Positions 49,371-60,534 of a stretch of 64,000 nt of DNA are shown here, piece after piece (position 1 is the stretch's first letter; each line of letters begins with the position of its first letter). Made by a program: the position numbers and the translations under genes. Source of the stretch: Amanita rubescens (taxonomy: Eukaryota > Basidiomycota > Agaricomycetes > Agaricales > Amanitaceae); the NCBI GenBank assembly GCA_015039365.1, contig WION01000091.1, forward strand, positions 108,957-172,956, written 5' to 3'. The notes under the pieces are model-generated. The model did no database searches, had not been told where the DNA came from, and saw only the letters and a program-made list of their open reading frames with translations.

Positions 49371-49944
49371 TTAGACCACGATCAAAGGCTCACTGAGAGT
49401 TTGGAAGGACGGGGACGAGGCAGCCTAATTCAACGGAGGAGCAAGGCGATCAATACAAAGTTAGGGACGCGGAGACCGCAGGAAAAAAATGAACGTACCC
49501 CGAACAGTCCGGCATACGCGACGTTGAGTTGGGCATGGCCCTTGGGCAGCGTAGGAATAACGACTGTGAAACTCTCATAACGCGGTATCCTGGGGTTGTG
49601 CAAAGTTGGGTTGTAGGGACCAGCAAAGAGAACGTCAAACAGGCCGTCGCTGGCCGGCTCGCACGGCGTGTTCTTTCTAGCGCAGGTGCTGATGCCAATC
49701 GCGATTCCTACGTTTACCGAACCCTGAATACTGTTCTGTAGATTAAAACAAATTGAAATAAATCAGACACGCATGTCATGTCAGTGGGAACCATTAGACT
49801 TACCGGCTGGGCGATTTCCACGATCAAATGTTCGCCTGGTCTGACTTTTGTGCCAGGGAGCGGGGACAAGATTTGAACATCCTGAGCGAAAACGAAGGTA
49901 GCCAGAGCGAAGAGAGTGACGAGGATAGAACTGAAGAACTTCAT
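49371..49944 (-). CDS. small secreted protein, 143 aa, 3 exons
   Basis: Exons 49944-49804, 49735-49499 and 49424-49371 join in phase 0 over introns of 68 nt (gtaagt...atctacag) and 74 nt (gtacgt...gaattag). Residues 1-20 form a signal peptide ending VFA-QD. The mature start is QILSPLPGTKV and HLIVEIAQP, then a small beta-rich domain with two cysteines (STCARKNTPCEPASDG), AGPYNPTLHNP, and YESFTVVIPTLPKGHAQLNV. I recognise the plan (QxVxIxxPxPGTxV, then FxGPYNP, then FTVxxPxLxKGxA) as a common agaricomycete family of secreted proteins of unknown function. It sits between GH79 copies A and B, and its 5' end is duplicated upstream of copy B. Confidence 0.85.
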
Positions 49945-50690
49945 TCTGGTTGTCGTTGTCGTTGCCGTTGTCTTCGTGTTATGAGAGCCCAACTTGGAAA
50001 GCTAGAACAGGAGCTTGGGTGAAAAGGAGTCGCAGAACGAAGAGGCTATATAGTATATACCCACTGGTAGACCCGAAGGGCTCGACAGGCCCCTCATTGC
50101 GATGAATTCCATCTCATCGACGGCATTGCTATCCATCTCGTCCGGCAGAACGGGCATTACTACCCGACATACTTGCTGTATTTCCCCCCTTACTGACAAA
50201 AATCTCGCTCGAATACGTCCAAGGTGAACATGGACTGGAATGTTGAAATTCGGACTTGAATAATGATCGATTAATGATCGAGTGGCGTTAAGGTTATGCT
50301 CAAAGTCGTCAACGGTAACGCTCGGTAGCGACGGTTATGCACAGGTTGTGCAGGTCTGAGTAGGTTGAAAAAGGAAAGATCTGCGTCTGTGGCATGATAG
50401 GCGGTGCGGAGCGCTCATGACAGAGCATACCAGGCTATGCAAGTTTAGGCACCGACAACGCCTCGACACCTAATACCTCGAGTGAGTTCTATGCGTTCAA
50501 TTGCTGGTGGGTACGGAGGTGGGCACACGTTGCCTTGGTGTGCGTCCGATGCGGAGGAAGAGCGACGTGAAGCGTTAACTTGCGAATTAATTCCGCAAAG
50601 GACTTGAACACCCTAAGGGCCCAATGAGAACGTGAAATGATCATAAAATGTAGGTCTTACTTCCATTCCAGTCGACGAAGCGTGTGATTA
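49945..50690. repeat. upstream region of the secreted-protein gene, duplicated at 53191-53950
   Basis: Segments recur in order between here and 53191-53950 with moderate divergence: the codons just upstream of the start, cgggcattactacccgacatacttgct-type sequence near 50150, and the ggcgttaaggtt / ggttatgcacaggtt blocks near 50285-50345. This is the promoter and 5' UTR side of the secreted-protein gene. Confidence 0.85.
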
Positions 50691-50918
50691 ACATTTTTTC
50701 AAAGGAAAAAAGGCCTCGGGTGACTGAAGCTGAGGTTGACATTGTTTTCTAAACATAATTACGACCACAAACAACTTGCATAATATTATGTGGCTGGCAT
50801 TGATCCCTAAGATAAGAATACCACTCGAAAGACAGGCGAACAAGGGTTGCAGCAGATATAACCAAGTCCGATCTTGCTCATTGCACCCTTGTTTTGCGGC
50901 TTCCATTCTCAACACCAT

Positions 50919-53190
50919 TCATCGCCACATCGCTCCGCGGAACAGTGTTAATACTCCGAATACCATACATCCAAACATGACGGCAGTGCCATCTGCCGTC
51001 ATGGCACTTTCCGAAGCCGACGCCAAACTAAAAGCCCCGTTCGTTAAAAAGATGAGGGCGTAAGATGTCGCGGGCACAGAGACTGTGCATGTGTTGGCCC
51101 CTCGGTTACATTGGACGGTTTGGATGCTCTCAGACCCAATTGGTCGACCATCAGATTCGTAGTATGAACCGAATGTCTATAATGTACTCGGTCACTTTTA
51201 TCCTTATTCTAAAGTGATTCACAAATCTCACCTACATAAAGTTGTATTTTTGTGTGGTGGAATTTGCAAGTACCTATCGAAAAATATTAGTTTACAGATA
51301 TCGCTAGAGAAAGAAATATAATGAACCTGTGAAGGAGTAGCGTTACTCTGTCCGAGATTACTTCCTCCGATGGAAAAAGTGAATTCAATGTCGTTTGTAC
51401 CCGACGGATCCGTAACGTAATTGATGACACCTATCCGTACAGGTTGATTTTTCTCGTAAATGACGTAGGCGGCGGATTCGTCACTGAGGTTGTGAGCTCT
51501 GGAGATGTCGAGCACCTGTGAACCGTTGCCCAAGGTCTCGGCCATAGCAAGGGCAGAGTAATAGCCCGGCCCGACTGTCCACTGACTGTTAGAGGTCATA
51601 TTTTCAGGTGGAGCTAACGTCCATTAATACTTGTAACATTGCCAAGCCGCCATTGAAACTTACGAGTAAAAGGCTACGGTATTGTGGTCAGCATAACGAA
51701 AAAAAAAATCGAAATGAGAGTACGAACATTATAAGAATCGTTTTGACCACCAGTGTGGAATAATCCCATAGAAAAGTTGGAGTGCGCTATTTGCATAGCC
51801 CAGTCCAACGACCAGAGCGATGCAACGAATGCATCGCTAACGCCCGCGAACCCACCGCAAGAAGTAGTATTTGTTTCAAACATAAGGAATGGCTTGCCGT
51901 TGGCCTGGGCGATATTGGTGGAATTGATATAAGGTGCAGCTAGGCCCGTCACTTCACTATGCGATATAAATCCCAAGATCGCTATTTCAGGGGGAATGGC
52001 AGGAGCAGTATTGTATCGGGCACCACAGTTGTCAGTGGGATAACTTAAAAATCACTGCTATGAAAACGCCATCTATGTTTAGAATCAGAACATACTGTTC
52101 GACTGCGAGGTATGCCAAATATTCTGAGTGTGCCTGTATAAATCCGGTATCCCAGACCTGCTCAGGTGTCCAAGGGCCTGTCGATATACTTGGACCTAGT
52201 AGCATCGAACGGTTGAGAATAGAAGAATCGCTGTACATCTGCTTAACCAGAGTACCGACGAACTTTTTGGTGTAGAAGGCTAACGCAAAATTGCAATGAG
52301 AACGTTTCCCGTCAACTACCAAGGAAATACTCACCACATGACGTTCACCCAATTCCTCATAATAGTCAGGTTCGCTCCCAGCTTGCAATCCTAAAAGATA
52401 ATCGCCAAAATTGGTTGGCCAGCCTGTACGATGTCCAAACGGTACGGGTCGGTCTGGTTGAACGGGATGCCTATAACAGCTGGTCAGAAGGGAAACGTGA
52501 TTGTTGAATTGTTCCATACCCAAGAATCATCTAACGTTTGTGAGCGCAGAAATGTTGGCCATCATATATAGCAAATCTTCTTTGAATATAATTGACGGCG
52601 TTTGCGTCTAGGGGATTGTTAAATTCCACAAAGGAGAAGCATGGCGAGTGACTGACTATGTCCTGGGTAGTATTGGTATCGACTATAAGCTTTCTGGCTT
52701 TCCGGTTGTCGCGTTCTGTACCATCACGGCTGTCTCTTAAGAGTTACCCCCAACACGGATATTGACGCGACCAGAGCGTTGGACAAGGTTAGCCATCAAG
52801 TTCAAGAAGGGGACATTGATCTGCTTCCTATTGTTGGTCAGCTCAACGAGATCGCGAGATATAAGATAGAGGATACTAACGAGCCGACACCCACTGCAAG
52901 AAATGAGACGATTGGTTGGCATAAGGCACTCACAAACTTGATTGGCTACGGACATCTCTATTGAGAACCCGAAGAAGGAACTCATTTGAGAAATGGACAT
53001 TCCAGGCGGAGTGGTACTTGATAATTGGATGTTCAGATGCGTTTTGAATCGTGTTAGGATAGCAGGGGGGGGCTATCACCAAGGGATCATAGGCGAGGAG
53101 TCCAGTCCTTGTGCCTGGGGGCGGGGACAAGATTTCAACATCCTGAGCGAAAACGATGGTAGCGAGGGCGATGAGACTGAAGAACTTCAT
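50919..53190 (-). pseudogene. GH79 copy B: chimeric pseudogene with the secreted protein's signal peptide
   Basis: The start (53190) encodes MKFFSLIALATIVFAQDVEI, which is the signal peptide and first residues of the neighbouring secreted protein, not of GH79. At about 53108/53109 the sequence switches to GH79 (TGLLAYDPLVIA) and then follows copy C to a stop at 50919. Damage: a lost base near 53060 after a G/C run shifts the frame; TAA at 52737-52739 replaces the Gln of GGNSQET; a net 12-nt deletion near 51320 removes a donor; a 9-nt deletion near 51240 leaves an in-frame TAG; the Ser/Thr tail is shortened by about 50 codons. GNEPD has become GSEPD. No functional enzyme is possible. Confidence 0.88.
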
Positions 53191-53950
53191 TATGGTTGTC
53201 GTCGTTGTCGTTTTCTTCGTGTTATGAGAGTCCAATGGAAAACTAGAACAAGAGCTTGAGTCACTGGTAGGCTCAAAAGAGGGCTGAACAGACCTGACCT
53301 CATTGCGATGTATACCATCTCATCCAGGTAGAACGGGCATTACTATCCGACATACTTGCTGTGTTTCCCCCCCTCACTGACAAGTATCTCGCTTGACTAC
53401 GTTCTTTCGTTCCATGGATTGCCAGAATCGGAGGGTCAAAGGTGAACATGAGTCGAAATGTTGAAATTTGGACTTCAATTGTGGCGTTAAGGTTAAACTC
53501 AAAGCCATCAACGGTAGCGCTCGGTAGCGACGGTTATGCACAGGTTTTGCAGGTCTGGAAGGGTTGAAAAAGGAAAGATCAGCGTCTTTAGAAAGGTGGC
53601 ATCATAGCGCTCATGACGAAGTATACCTCGCGCTGTATGTGTTTGATCAGGCACTGAGGACATAAAGCTAGAATTAGAAGGATATTCCCACACCCAGAAG
53701 AAAAAAGTATCTGTACATGAATAAGAATATTGAATAGTTTCTTATTTTTTTACAAAAAAAAGTGGAATACAGCTGTCCTGAACCTTTTTTTATTGGGCTT
53801 TGCATGAACCTAATGAAGTCCGCAAAGGACTTGAACGCCCAATGAGAACGTGAAATAGTTTCTTATTTGACGAAACGTTTCCACAAAGGAAAAAGAAGCC
53901 TCGGAGGAGTACATCATTTTCTAAACAAAATTACGACAAACAAGCATAAT
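53191..53950. repeat. second copy of the secreted-protein promoter region
   Basis: It parallels 49945-50690 and lies directly upstream of the chimeric start at 53190, so the pseudogene carries the promoter of the secreted-protein gene. Poly-T and poly-A tracts near 53740-53800 are not shared. Confidence 0.85.
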
Positions 53951-54095
53951 ACCTATGTGTCTGGTATCTATATCCCTAAGATAACAGTCCGAATACCAGC
54001 GAACAAGGGTTGCGGCAAACAATAATTTAATAGCCAAGTCCGATGATCTTGCTCATTGCACCCCTTTTTCTGCGGTTCGTTCATCGTCTATCTCG

Positions 54096-56606
54096 TCACC
54101 ACCACATCGCTCCACGGAATAGCGTCAACACGCCAAACGCTATACATCCAAACATGACGGCTCCTTCCAAAGCTTGCGCTACACCAAAAGCCCCGTTCAA
54201 ACTGTTCTTACTCGTACTTGCCACTTCATCCAGAGATGACCCAGAATGTCCATTCGAAGTTGCCAGGACGGCTTGATTAACCGTCATGTAGGATCTCTTC
54301 GTCGTTACTGTCGTGGAAAACGTTTTTGAAGGACCGCTGTCAACCTCTTGAAGAGCATTGCTAGTTAAAAAGATGAGGGTGTAAGATGGCGCGGGCACAG
54401 AGACTGTGCATGTGTTGGCCCCTTGGTTACATTGGACGGTTTGGATACTCTCAGACCCAATTGGCCGACCATCAGATTCGTAGTATGAACCGAATGTCTA
54501 TAATGTACTCGGTCACTTTTATCCTTATTCTAACCTGATTCACGAATCTCACCTGTCCTGCCCACGTAAAGTTATATTTTTGTGTGGTGGAATTTGCGAG
54601 TAAGTACCTGTCGAAAAACATTAGTTTACAGGTATCCCTAGAGAAAGAAATAGGTGCGTACTTGACTTGAACCTGTGAAGGAATAGCATTACTCTGCCCG
54701 AGATTACTTCCTCCGATGGAAAAAGTGAATTGAATGTCGCTTGCACCCGACGGATCCGTAACGTAATTGATGACACCTATCCGTACAGCTTGATTGTTCT
54801 CGTAAACGGCATAGGCAGCAGATTGGTCACTGAGGTTGGAAGCTGCGGAGATGTCGAGCACCTGTGAACCGTTGCCCAAGGTCTCGGCCATAGCAAGGGC
54901 AGAGTAATAGACTGGCCCGACCGTCCACTGACTATAGGAGGCCATTTTTCCAGGTGGAGCTAACGTCTATTAATACTTGTAACATTGCCAAGCCGCCATT
55001 GCAACTTACGAGTAAAAGGCTATGGTATTATGGTCAGTATAACGATTTTTTTTCGAAATGAAGGTACGGACATTATAAGAATCGTTTTGACCACCAGTGT
55101 GGAATAATCCCATAGAAAAGTTGGAGTACGCCATTTGCATAGCCCAGTCCAATGACCAGAGCGATGCAACGAATGCATCGCTAACGCCCGCGAACCCACC
55201 GCAAGAAGCAGTATTCGTTTCAAACATAAGGAATGGCTTGCCGTTGGTCTGGGCGATATTGGAGGAATTGATATAAGGTCCAGCCAGGCCCGTCACTTCA
55301 CTATGCGATATAAATCTCAAGATCGCTGTTTCAGGGGGAGTGGGAGGAGCAGTATTGTATCGGGCACCACAGTTGTCAGTGGGATAACTTTAAAAAAACG
55401 TTGCTATGAAAATGCCATCTATGTTTAGAATCAGAACATACTGTTCGACTGCGAGATATGCCAAATATTGTGAGTATGCCTGTACATATCCGGTATCCCA
55501 GACCTGCTCAGGTGTCCAAGGGCCTGACGATACACTTGGACCTATTAGCATCGAACGGTTGAGAATAGAAGAATCGCTGTTCATCTGGTTAACCAGAGTA
55601 CCGACATCATTGAAGTAGCTTTGTGGTGTGTAAGGCTAATGCAAAATTGCAATGAGAACGTTTCTCGTCAACTACCAAGGAAATACTCACTGCAGGACGT
55701 TTACCAAACTGCTGATAAAAGTCAGGTTCGTTCCCAGCTTGCAATCCTAATAGATAATCGCCAAGAATTGGTTGGCCAGCCTGTACGATGTCCAAACGAT
55801 ACGGGTTTGTCTGGTTGAACGGGATACCTATAACAGCTTGTCAGAAGGGAAACGTGATTGTTGAATTGTTCCATACCCAAGAACCATCTAACATTTGTGA
55901 ACGCAGAAATGTTGGCCATCATATATAGCAAATCTTCTTTGAATACAATTGGCGGCGTTTGCGTCTAGGAGATTGTTCAGTTCCACAAAGGAGAAGTATG
56001 GCGAGTGACTGACCGTGCCCTGGGTAGTACTGTTATCCTTGACTATAAGCTTTCCGGTTGTCGTGTTCTGTACCATCACGGCTGTCTCTTGAGAGTTACC
56101 CCCAACACGGATATTGACGCGACCAGAGCGTTTGACAAGGTTAGCCATCAAGTTCAAGAAGGGGACATTGATCTGCTTCCTATTGTTGGTCAGCTCAACG
56201 GGATCGCGAGATATAAGATGCGGTATACTAACGAGCCGGCTCCCACTGCAAGAAATGAGACGATTGGTTCGCGTTATCAAGGTGGAATAAGGCACTCACA
56301 AACTTGACCGGCTACGGACATCTCTATTGAGAACCCGAAGAAGGAACTCATTTGAGAAATGGACACTCCAAGTGGAGTAGTACTTGACAATTGGATATTC
56401 GGTTGCGTTGCGAATCCTGTTGGAATAGCAGGCGCCGCTATCACCAAGGGATCATAGGCGAGGAGTCCAGTCCAGGTTGCATTAGGCGCAAGACTTGTGA
56501 CCGTAGGTGTAGTCACTGGAAGTGTGGTGCCGCCTGTATAATATACTGTGATTTGCGCGCATGCTGAGTGCAGCAGTAAGAGTAGAAGACCGTAGAGTTG
56601 GAGCAT
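54096..56606 (-). CDS. GH79 beta-glucuronidase-like enzyme, copy C, 661 aa, 11 exons
   Basis: Exons: 56606-56300, 56245-56233 (13 nt), 56179-56014, 55964-55877, 55827-55691, 55635-55442, 55387-55072, 55019-55010 (10 nt), 54959-54662, 54607-54553, 54497-54096. All phases close at 662 codons, with the same phases and microexons as copy A. After the signal peptide (MLQLYGLLLLLLHSACA) come FFGFSIEMSVAGQV, the microexon-encoded LGAGS, NVPFLNLMANLVKR and IRVGGNSQETAV. The catalytic pair is E225 in LGLQAGNEPD and E358 in FLMFETNTASCGGF. The beta-domain includes WTVGPVYYSALAMAETLGNG. A Ser/Thr-rich stem and hydrophobic end (AVMFGCIAFGVLTLF) suggest cell-surface anchoring. It is the closest relative of pseudogene B; A is more divergent. 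Confidence 0.93.
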
Positions 56607-56938
56607 GGCTTGTGGTAAGATGGTAAATCCAGCTTTGTGCTGCGGCCAGGCAACAGAAAGTGAGGGCGGACGCAGAGATGAAGTGGGAGAAAGGAAAGTT
56701 GCTGCGGTGACCCCGAATGAGGTTATTTCTTGTCGACGCTGACACCCGTGGGAGCACGTCACCAAGCCACATCAACTATACCTCTCTAATCGGACTCAAT
56801 ACTCCAGATTCTCCATTTTTTTTGGCCTAATGCGCCAGCCAGATTCCCTTCTCTTGTGGCATACAGGAGCTTGCCAAGCTCAGAGAAATCGTCCTTAAAG
56901 AGCACGTCAGCAATGCTGCCTCCCAATTCCTCGTCCAA
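56607..56938. other. divergent promoter between GH79-C and the permease
   Basis: About 330 bp separate the divergent starts at 56606 and 56939. A minus-strand frame (56786-56966) runs across it and includes DEELGGSIADVLFKDDFSEL, which looks natural but has no other support. The region likely serves both promoters. Confidence 0.4.
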
Positions 56939-59258
56939 ATGGATTCCAGTCGACATGGAGAGCCAAAGCCAAAGTGCCAAAGTCTGGGTTACAAGGAAGA
57001 ACTCGCGAGGGTAAGTAGATATATGCGGGCCATGGTGCAACTGTTTGAACTATCTCTGCAGACAAGAGGATTATATCACATCCTGTTCAGTGCGTACGCA
57101 TATATGCAGCATATATCCCCTACTTACGACTCGTAGTGACCATCAGTATCATGGCTGTGCGTAAGTGTCTTGCTTTGCGTCGTCCAAGTCCATACGAAAT
57201 AGAACCCTATTGCCAGCTTTTGCTATATCAAGTCCCATTATAACTTGTCTTATTGCTGGTGGCCCAGTTACCATGATATGGGGGTGAGTTTTTGTTTTTT
57301 GTTTTATTTTGAATGTGCTCGAACGGACAAAGGTGGATATTTGTCTCTGCTGCGGCTTTGCCCTTGGCGTTCTCCTTGGCAGAGATATGCGCCAAGTACC
57401 CGACGGCAGCAGGCGCATATTATTGGACCTTTAGACTGGCCTCTCCTAAATATCGACTGTTTCTCTCATGGGTCACTGGTTGGTTGATATTAGCCGGTCT
57501 GTGGACTGTCAGCGTATCAGTTACATTTGTATGAGGAACCTTTCGCCGCCAATACCGAACTGTGCTCACGGCCACACGCTTTTCAGGGAGTTGCTCGTCT
57601 GATCGTCGCCGAAGTCAGGGTATTTCACCCTACTTGGGTGGCAACAGATTGGGACACATGTAGGTGTCGTTCTTCCCGTATCTTCTTCTACTGACTAAAC
57701 CCAGACCTTATATTCTTGCTAGTTACCTTAATCGTGACCTTTCCCGGAGTTCTCTTCAATAAATACCTACCGCTTATCGATGTAATCACAAATTCATGCA
57801 CCGCGAAGCTCGCTAACTAGAGACTATTTTTAGACATTATCGGCTTATTGCACTTTTTTGGGTGTAATCGGTATAACTCTTACTATCTAGCATGCAAATG
57901 ATCAAGCTCATCAGTGAACCAGTAATTGCAATATGCTTATCTATCAAAGCCTCCGCAGGTCGTAGGCCAGCTGCGTTTACCTTTGGTCACTTTGACGCTT
58001 CCTCATCCGGATGGACACCCGGATGGGCTTTTTTCATTGGTTTACTTCCAGTAAGCACGAAGATTGGTTGGTTTTGCCAAGCTAATACGGTTCCGTAGCT
58101 TGGTAAATGCTAAGACCTATAGATGTTGATCAATTTTAACTGGCAGTATACAGCATACACGTATTGTGGGATTGGAGCGAGTGAGTTATAAAACTCTTCA
58201 CATGGTAGGCACGCATTACTAACGACGAAATACAATAAGTCTCTAGCATGACAGATGAAGTCAGGAATCCTTCTGTCCAGGTCCCCGCCGCAATGATCCT
58301 GTCAATACCGATTGGTGCTATTTGTGGACTCATTTTCTTGCTTCCGATTCTCTTCACCCTTCCGGATATCGCAATGTTGCTTGCAGGTAGAGCTTTTTCA
58401 CATATTACCTTATCCTTCGTTAAACCTTCCAAGAACCCGGTGGCCAACCTCTTGGTTTGATGTTTGAACTCGTTATGGGATCGAAAGCCGGAGGATTTGG
58501 AATGGCAAGTCCTATATGCTTTTTTGGTACTCGACTCTAACGCCATCAATCTAGTGGTTCATCGGTCTGTCTGAGCGTTACCTCAAGTTACCGGCATGAC
58601 TTACTCATTGATATGTCATAGTCTTTCTATCCGCAGTCTTTTGCTGCATCTCCATCTGTTGTACGGCTTCCCGTGCAACACGGAGTTTTGCGCGCGACCG
58701 TGCTATACCCTTCTCCTCTACGTTCTCAGGCCTTAACAAGTACCTGGGTGGCGTCCCCCTCAATGCATACCTATTGTCCACAGGTATCCAACTCTTGGTT
58801 GGTTTACTGAGCTTGGGCTCGACTGCGGCGCTAAACGCGTTCGTAGGCGTTGCCGTGCTATGCCTGAACTCCGGTTACGTGTTACCCGTAGCTGTCCTTC
58901 TTGTAAACGGCCGCAAGGGTGTCGAAGGAACGACATTTTACATGGGAAAGATCACAGGGGCAGCCATGAATGCATGCACAGTTGTCTGGGTGCTATTTCA
59001 GATTGTTCTGTACTCGATGCCGGTGGTTATTCCGGTAACACGCGTTTCAATGAGTTGAGCGTTCCCTTGATGATATTGAATTCTTGCTGACTCAATCAGG
59101 TAGATTATGCTTCTGTCGTTTATGTAGGCTTCGCAATCATCAGCGTTGTCTGGTACATGATAGGTAAGCAATGTTTAACCTATCCAAGAGATCCAGGCTG
59201 ACAGTTGGCAGATGGCCGTTTCCATTATGCCGGACCACGAGGAATGAGTGCAAAGTGA
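56939..59258 (+). CDS. amino-acid/GABA permease, APC superfamily, about 499 aa, 16 exons
   Basis: Exons: 56939-57010, 57062-57089, 57137-57160, 57217-57283, 57333-57528, 57587-57659, 57705-57781, 57834-57870, 57923-58050, 58147-58184, 58247-58386, 58434-58504, 58555-58564 (10 nt), 58622-59053, 59104-59163, 59212-59258. They total 500 codons in phase. Family hallmarks: LGYKEELAR, HILFMTISIMAVPFAISSP, GGPVTMIWGW, the signature SLAEICAKYPTAAGAYYWTF, MTDEVRNPSVQVPAAMILS, GGQPLGLMFELVMGSKAGGF and SRATRSFARDRAIP. About 12 membrane helices. It fits UGA4/BAT1-like fungal permeases in the plasma membrane or vacuole; the substrate is uncertain. Intron 12 is GC-AG (gcaagt...caatctag). The weak donor at 58185 (gttata) is the least certain junction. 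Confidence 0.85.
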
Positions 59259-59420
59259 ACGTCAAACGATCAAACCCTCTTGGGCAGAATCTTATATAAT
59301 GGACTATTCAATACATAAATATATCCTACAAATGAATGCGCATACATAGGTTTGAGATACCAAGCGTGGACCTATAATACATCAAAGTTTTTGACCTACC
59401 AACCGTTTTCCCTTTCCAAC

Positions 59421-60534
59421 TTATGCAGAGAGTTTGGGAAGAACCTTCAACATCTGATCTATATTGATGAATTGCACCCACTCCGCCAACTCTTTTGACG
59501 TTTCGTGCCAGATGTATCTGACGTGTCTGTGACCGCGATAAAAGGCACATACACATTGGTATTGCTCTTCGTATAAGCGATTCCGACGAATGACGCCTAG
59601 ATTGGCTTTGAATATCCGAAATTCCCAACCGATGAGCATATTGCCGTCCCCGGTGGCCGTCCTCTCTTCTATATTGAATTCTAGCCGTGACCAGTCAAAG
59701 CCGATAGGCTGACCGATAGCCTTGATATACGCTTGTTTAAGAGCGAGTATGATGGCTAGACGACGTAGAGTGACTTCGTCCGGTTTATTAGATATCGCGT
59801 CTCTTTCCAATTCTGTCAGCTGTAGTGGTTTTTAGGATTTATCTTTTTATTGACGCGAGGGAAACGTACCTTGTGAGACTGTGATTCCGCATAAGCAGCT
59901 ACGCTGACGCCTCTAGGTTCTACAGCGAGCTGCTTGATAGCCAGACCGATATTGAGCACTCTGTTACGCGTTCCTTGAGTCATGGCCATCCCACAGAGCG
60001 ACCCTTGGATATCGAGATGGTATCCAATCATAGAATGCACCCATTTCTCGTATTGCATCGTTTCGGGTACCTATCACAGAAATGATTTGAATAATGCCCG
60101 GACCGGAAAACACAGCAGTTGCGCACCTGTTCTATCCAGTGCTTTCCATTTGTACCGCTGACTCGATCTCGCCATTTAGCACGTGGTATTCGACGGTGGC
60201 GCATCATAAGCAGTGGTAGCATTTCAGTCATTATCTGTCCTTGGTGGACAAGGTCGAGTCATATCAAAACACAATGGTAGTAAGGGGCGTACGTATACGT
60301 ACTGAAGCTGTCTGCATTTTCCGGCTGCTTTTCTATGGATATATGGGGTATGCAATCATTGACAAGCTGCCAGCAGTCTTCGTATTCCTTGTAGTGTCGT
60401 TAGCTGTGGGGATTCGAGGAAGGAGGTATAGCGTACCTGTCTGGTATATTCTCGGTTTAACGATAACATCCATATCAGGATAGGGCAATCGGTTCTTATA
60501 TCGGCTGTGTGGGGAAGGGTAAACACGGGATGCA
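59421..60534 (-). CDS. 4'-phosphopantetheinyl transferase-like protein with eroded active site
   Basis: Secure exons are 60231-60127, 60070-59870 and 59819-59421 (introns 56 and 50 nt, phase 0). Upstream, frames to about 60534 (ILIWMLSLNREYTRQ) probably hold the N-terminus but exon borders are unclear. The order of blocks is that of AasS/Lys5-type transferases: LLMMRHRRIPRAKWRD, GSLCGMAMTQGTRN, a conserved NIG segment, then ALKQAYIKAIGQPIGFDWSR near the C-terminus. Functional enzymes need Asp in IG-x-D-[VI] and Glu in KE[AS]; here they read IGLAI and KQA, and the NxSH motif reads HLDIQ. These enzymes load CoA-derived phosphopantetheine onto carrier proteins. This copy may be inactive, a divergent paralogue or a pseudogene. 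Confidence 0.7.

Noticed and set aside
49371..49992. longer start MGSHNTK... for the secreted protein
   Set aside because: The upstream Met adds a Thr-rich stretch before a perfect signal peptide. The Met at 49944 is the natural start.
57137..57283. apparent frameshift in the permease between GTG C and CCC ATT
   Set aside because: Using the acceptor at 57216 instead of the one nearer CCC restores the frame and yields MAVPFAISSPIITC, matching the family.
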